From contig DAOWOC010000024.1 in NCBI GenBank assembly GCA_030642225.1, positions 1 through 9,041 on the forward strand: DNA of 9,041 nt, in the 5' to 3' direction. Origin of the DNA: Deltaproteobacteria bacterium (GTDB taxonomy: Bacteria; Desulfobacterota; DAOWOC01). The position numbers and the translations under genes were made by a program. Under the pieces are notes generated by a model. That model was not told the origin of the DNA. It made no database searches and saw nothing but the letters and a program-made list of their open reading frames with translations. Shown one piece after another: positions 6,438 through 9,041 of this stretch; the first letter of the stretch is position 1; each line of letters starts with the position of its first letter.

Positions 6438-7709
6438 ATGGTTAAAAAACCAGTTAAACAAAAGTCAACAAGCACAAAAAAACGTAAAAAGGTTAAATCA
6501 CAAAAGAAAAAATTTTTTTCTGCATGGCGTATTATCTTATCTGTTATCATAATACTCTGTATATGTTTTTTTGCAATTTTCCTGATTAAGGATATGGCCA
6601 TACAAAGGTTTGTTAAGCCTGTTTATGAAGATTATAAACGCCTTCAGGCCGAACAGATTGTTAAGGATTTTGACAGGGCAATATACAGCTCTTTTTATGA
6701 TTTAGGTATCTCTGATAATAATATACATTTTACAGATATCCATCGTGAAACCCATAATGGATTGACTTGGGATATAGCCTCTTTACGTGTGAAGATAGAA
6801 AGTAAACCCTCAATAAAAGAGCTTGAAGAAGTTTTTTCATTACATTTAAAGGACATTCCCGACGGCGCGATACTGGTAATAAATTCCACAAAAAAAGGGC
6901 TTGTGCATTTAACCTTGAGTAATAAAGGAATAAAAACTCATGGTATAGATATTATTTATCCTTTTAAAAAGACAGTAAAAACAGTGCCTGTAAAACCCCT
7001 GATTACAAAGCATCACAAACCTCTCGCCAGACTTGCAATAATTATAGATGATATGGGTTATAATAAAAAGGTCGGGCGTGGGCTGATTGATCTTGATATG
7101 CCTCTAACCTTTGCCTTTTTACCCTATAGTCCGTTTCTCAATAATCTTAGAAAAAAAGCTGTTGAGCGGGGACGTATTATCATGCTCCACATGCCCATGG
7201 AACCAAAAAAAAATGCCAATGGCGCCAACCCGGGCAAAGGAGCTCTTTTAACCGGCATGAACAGGGATAAAATTAAAAAGGCCTTTTTTAATGCATTAAG
7301 CAGGGTTGACGGGACGGTTGGTGTTAATAATCATATGGGATCACTTTTTACTGAAAATGAAGCCGGAGTGAAGGATTTTCTTTTATGCGTAAAATCAAAA
7401 GGTCTTTTTGTAGTTGACAGTTTAACCTCTCCTGATTCAGCGGTTTATCCAATTGCAAAAGATATGATGATTCCAGTGTTTAGAAGGGATATTTTTCTTG
7501 ATAATGTGCAGACTGAACCGGCAATACAATCCCAGCTTGACAGGCTTGTTTCAATCTCGCTCAAAAGAGGGTGGGCCATCGGCATAGCACATCCATATCC
7601 AAAGACACTTGAAGTGCTTAAAAAAAATGAAAAAAAATTTAATAAAAAAGGTATTGAAATCGTGCCTGTTTCAATGTTTTTGCGATTCAACAGGCCTTCA
7701 TCCAATTGA
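6438..7709 (+). CDS. yibQ: Divergent polysaccharide deacetylase family protein (YibQ, DUF610)
   Basis: ATG at 6438 is the first start after an in-frame stop at 6423-6425; only a poor ribosome-binding site is visible, so translation may depend on the ctpA gene ending 57 bases upstream. Residues 1-30 are very basic (many Lys), and 31-50 form one membrane segment, giving a protein anchored with its body in the periplasm. A middle segment (about 60-175) of mixed helix and strand is longer than in E. coli YibQ. The catalytic-fold domain (about 197-418) shows ARLAIIIDDMGY (197-208), LHMPMEP (250-256), GVNNHMGS (295-302), RRDIFLDN (349-356) and GIAHPYP (382-388), all typical of PF04748. The family is distantly related to NodB polysaccharide deacetylases; the substrate is unproven. 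Genetic linkage with envC and ctpA points to cell-wall work. Family assignment is strong, enzymatic activity is uncertain. Confidence 0.9.
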   Translation: MVKKPVKQKSTSTKKRKKVKSQKKKFFSAWRIILSVIIILCICFFAIFLIKDMAIQRFVKPVYEDYKRLQAEQIVKDFDRAIYSSFYDLGISDNNIHFTDIHRETHNGLTWDIASLRVKIESKPSIKELEEVFSLHLKDIPDGAILVINSTKKGLVHLTLSNKGIKTHGIDIIYPFKKTVKTVPVKPLITKHHKPLARLAIIIDDMGYNKKVGRGLIDLDMPLTFAFLPYSPFLNNLRKKAVERGRIIMLHMPMEPKKNANGANPGKGALLTGMNRDKIKKAFFNALSRVDGTVGVNNHMGSLFTENEAGVKDFLLCVKSKGLFVVDSLTSPDSAVYPIAKDMMIPVFRRDIFLDNVQTEPAIQSQLDRLVSISLKRGWAIGIAHPYPKTLEVLKKNEKKFNKKGIEIVPVSMFLRFNRPSSN

Positions 7710-7733
7710 CAAATTTACATACAGTGTTATATA
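7706..7733 (+). promoter_or_regulatory. Sigma-70 promoter for tRNA-Thr, overlapping the yibQ stop
   Basis: A perfect TTGACA at 7706-7711 contains the yibQ stop codon TGA (7707-7709). TATATA at 7728-7733 is 16 bases away and is preceded by TGT (7725-7727), an extended -10 pattern. Alternatively TATAAA at 7730-7735 gives an 18-base spacer. Either puts the start of transcription a few bases before the tRNA at 7746. Confidence 0.75.
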
Positions 7734-7745
7734 AATCTTTAACAG

Positions 7746-7821
7746 GCCGGGATAGCTCATTCGGTAGAGCAGCGCACTCGTAATGCGCAGGCGGTCGGTT
7801 CAAATCCGATTCCCGGCTCCA
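7746..7821 (+). tRNA. thrT: tRNA-Thr, anticodon CGT, CCA encoded
   Basis: The complete cloverleaf can be folded: acceptor GCCGGGA/TCCCGGC, D stem GCTC/GAGC, anticodon stem GCGCA/TGCGC with loop CTCGTAA and anticodon CGT at 7779-7781, a 5-base variable region, T stem GTCGG/CCGAT with loop TTCAAAT, discriminator T, then genomic CCA at 7819-7821. It reads ACG threonine codons. Every stem is fully paired, and the anticodon arm closely matches the E. coli tRNA-Thr(CGU). The discriminator is T rather than the A of E. coli threonine tRNAs. It has its own promoter. No hairpin terminator follows, only T-rich sequence at 7832-7842. Confidence 0.97.
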
Positions 7822-7925
7822 TCCTGTCCCGTTTTGTTTTTTAGGTTTATATAAGTGATAAATCAGTAAACAGTCATTTTAAGTAAATTGTTTTTAAAAG
7901 TCCGGATAATTATTGGATAAATCAT

Positions 7926-8933
7926 ATGGTAAAGAACAAAAAATCCATTATTGCCATTACAATGGGGGACCCTTGTGGGATAGGACCTGAAGTTTGTATC
8001 AAGGGATTAAAAAATCAGGAGATTTACAGGTTTATTACACCTGTAGTCATTGGAGATAAAAATGCGCTTGAAAGGGAAATAAAGCATTTGAATCTCTCTT
8101 TTTCTCTGAATGCTATTGAGTATCCTAAAGACGCAAAAGGCCGGTACGGTATTATTGATTTTATCCCGGGCCATATCCTGTCAGACAAAGATATTATTTA
8201 TGGCCTGCCAACACCGGAAACAGGGAAGGCTGTTTACAGGTATATTGAAAAAGCGGCAAAATTTGCACTTAATGGTTTAGCTGATGCTATAACAACGCTG
8301 CCTGTCAATAAAAAAGTATTGCGCATGGCAGGGTGTACGTATCCCGGCCATACAGAACTTCTTGCCAGCCTCAGTAATACGCCTGAGGTCATTATGATGC
8401 TTGCAGGTCCAAAATTAAGGGTAACGCTCGTAACAATACATATCCCTTTATCCGAGGTGTGTACAAAGGTTACAAGAGAACAGATTGAATTTACCATTAA
8501 AACCACTCACCACTGGCTTAAACGCTATTTGGGAATTAATGACCCAAGGATTGCTGTTGCGGGGTTAAACCCCCATGCAGGGGAAGAGGGACTTTTCGGC
8601 GATGAGGAGATACGCGTTATAACACCTGCAATTGAGGTATTTAGAAAAAAAGGGATTAATATCACCGGCCCTCTGCCTCCTGATACTGTATTTTATCTCG
8701 CAGCAAATGGAAAATTTGATGTTGTTGTTTCCATGTATCATGATCAGGCACTGATCCCTTTAAAATTATTCCATTTTGAAGATGGTGTTAATATAACGCT
8801 TGGCCTGCCGATTATCAGAACATCCGTGGATCACGGTACGGCCTATAATATAGCAGGTATGGGTATTGCGAATGAAAAAAGTTTTCTTGCTGCTCTAAAT
8901 ATTGCCGCTAATATGGTTTCATCCATAGGATAA
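7926..8933 (+). CDS. pdxA: 4-hydroxythreonine-4-phosphate dehydrogenase PdxA
   Basis: PdxA oxidises 4-phosphohydroxy-L-threonine with NAD in the cytoplasm, giving the amino-ketone that PdxJ condenses to pyridoxine 5'-phosphate (DXP-dependent vitamin B6 pathway). ATG at 7926 has a weak GGAT seven bases upstream; the next ATG (residue 13) would cut into the first conserved strand. Visible signatures: ITMGDPCGIGPEV (11-23), PGHTELLAS (140-148), GLNPHAGEEGLFGDEE (213-228) and YHDQALIPLK (271-280). The metal-binding histidines are His172, His217 and His272, with the same 45- and 55-residue spacings as His166, His211 and His266 of E. coli PdxA. The tail GTAYNIAGMGIANEKSF (304-320) is also typical. 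335 residues is a normal length. It lies 104 bases after the tRNA CCA end and is followed by uvrA after six bases, so the two genes probably share a transcript. Confidence 0.97.
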   Translation: MVKNKKSIIAITMGDPCGIGPEVCIKGLKNQEIYRFITPVVIGDKNALEREIKHLNLSFSLNAIEYPKDAKGRYGIIDFIPGHILSDKDIIYGLPTPETGKAVYRYIEKAAKFALNGLADAITTLPVNKKVLRMAGCTYPGHTELLASLSNTPEVIMMLAGPKLRVTLVTIHIPLSEVCTKVTREQIEFTIKTTHHWLKRYLGINDPRIAVAGLNPHAGEEGLFGDEEIRVITPAIEVFRKKGINITGPLPPDTVFYLAANGKFDVVVSMYHDQALIPLKLFHFEDGVNITLGLPIIRTSVDHGTAYNIAGMGIANEKSFLAALNIAANMVSSIG

Positions 8934-8939
8934 TTATTT

Positions 8940-9041
8940 ATGGGCAATATTATTATAAAGGGGGCACGTCAACACAATCTTAAGAACATAAATCTAAACA
9001 TTCCGCGGGATCAACTGGTTGTTATAACCGGCTTATCCGGA
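8940..9041 (+). CDS. uvrA: UvrA, excinuclease ABC subunit A (N-terminal 34 codons only)
   Basis: ATG at 8940 opens a frame that runs off the right edge. The 34 visible residues show [18 protein letters not shown] (7-24) and LVVITGLSG (26-34), the hallmark start of UvrA just before the Walker A motif, whose GKS part lies outside the window. UvrA is the ATPase that recognises damaged DNA in nucleotide excision repair and loads UvrB. AGGA at 8927-8930, inside the last codons of pdxA, is 9 bases before the ATG. The 6-base gap to pdxA and absence of a promoter indicate translation from the same message. Completeness and ATPase residues cannot be judged here. Confidence 0.95.
   Translation, partial: MGNIIIKGARQHNLKNINLNIPRDQLVVITGLSG

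Noticed and set aside
7746..7821. tRNA-Thr as an integration site of a mobile element
   Set aside because: No repeat of the tRNA 3' end, no integrase and no foreign genes follow; the next genes are the housekeeping pdxA and uvrA.

Overview
The window looks like a chromosomal segment of an AT-rich Gram-negative bacterium, most likely an anaerobic member of the Desulfobacterota (former Deltaproteobacteria). This is inferred from the gene content: a TRAP-type solute receptor, a secreted monoheme c-type cytochrome beside a DUF3373-type outer-membrane barrel, and the envC-ctpA-yibQ envelope gene order. No rRNA or marker gene proves the taxon. No insertion sequence, CRISPR array, integrase or prophage gene is visible.

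Layout. (1) 1-1170, minus strand: a TRAP transporter periplasmic receptor (DctP family) that runs off the left edge. (2) 1171-1797: a 627-base, very AT-rich divergent intergenic region with a 12-bp perfect palindrome and a short direct repeat. (3) 1798-3633, plus strand: a two-gene unit made of a secreted monoheme cytochrome c and a 497-residue outer-membrane beta-barrel protein, closed by a clear intrinsic terminator at 3661-3705. (4) 3714-7709: an almost consensus sigma-70 promoter followed by an envC-like LytM protein, a ctpA-family S41 protease and a yibQ-family divergent polysaccharide deacetylase. (5) 7746-7821: tRNA-Thr(CGT), whose promoter starts inside the yibQ stop codon. (6) 7926-9041: pdxA (vitamin B6 synthesis), then the first 34 codons of uvrA (nucleotide excision repair), cut by the right edge.

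How the genes fit together. The envC-ctpA-yibQ block is a recurrent proteobacterial arrangement for cell-wall remodelling. The EnvC-like protein has lost all three zinc ligands of the LytM fold and should activate amidases rather than cut peptidoglycan. CtpA keeps a complete Ser-Lys-Gln catalytic set, and YibQ carries the divergent deacetylase motifs. The cytochrome/barrel pair and the divergent TRAP receptor may form a separate envelope or uptake locus of unknown substrate; the only evidence is proximity. I found no convincing undescribed system. The items most worth a second look are the cytochrome/DUF3373/TRAP locus, the lack of any methionine ligand in the mature cytochrome, and the intergenic palindrome.
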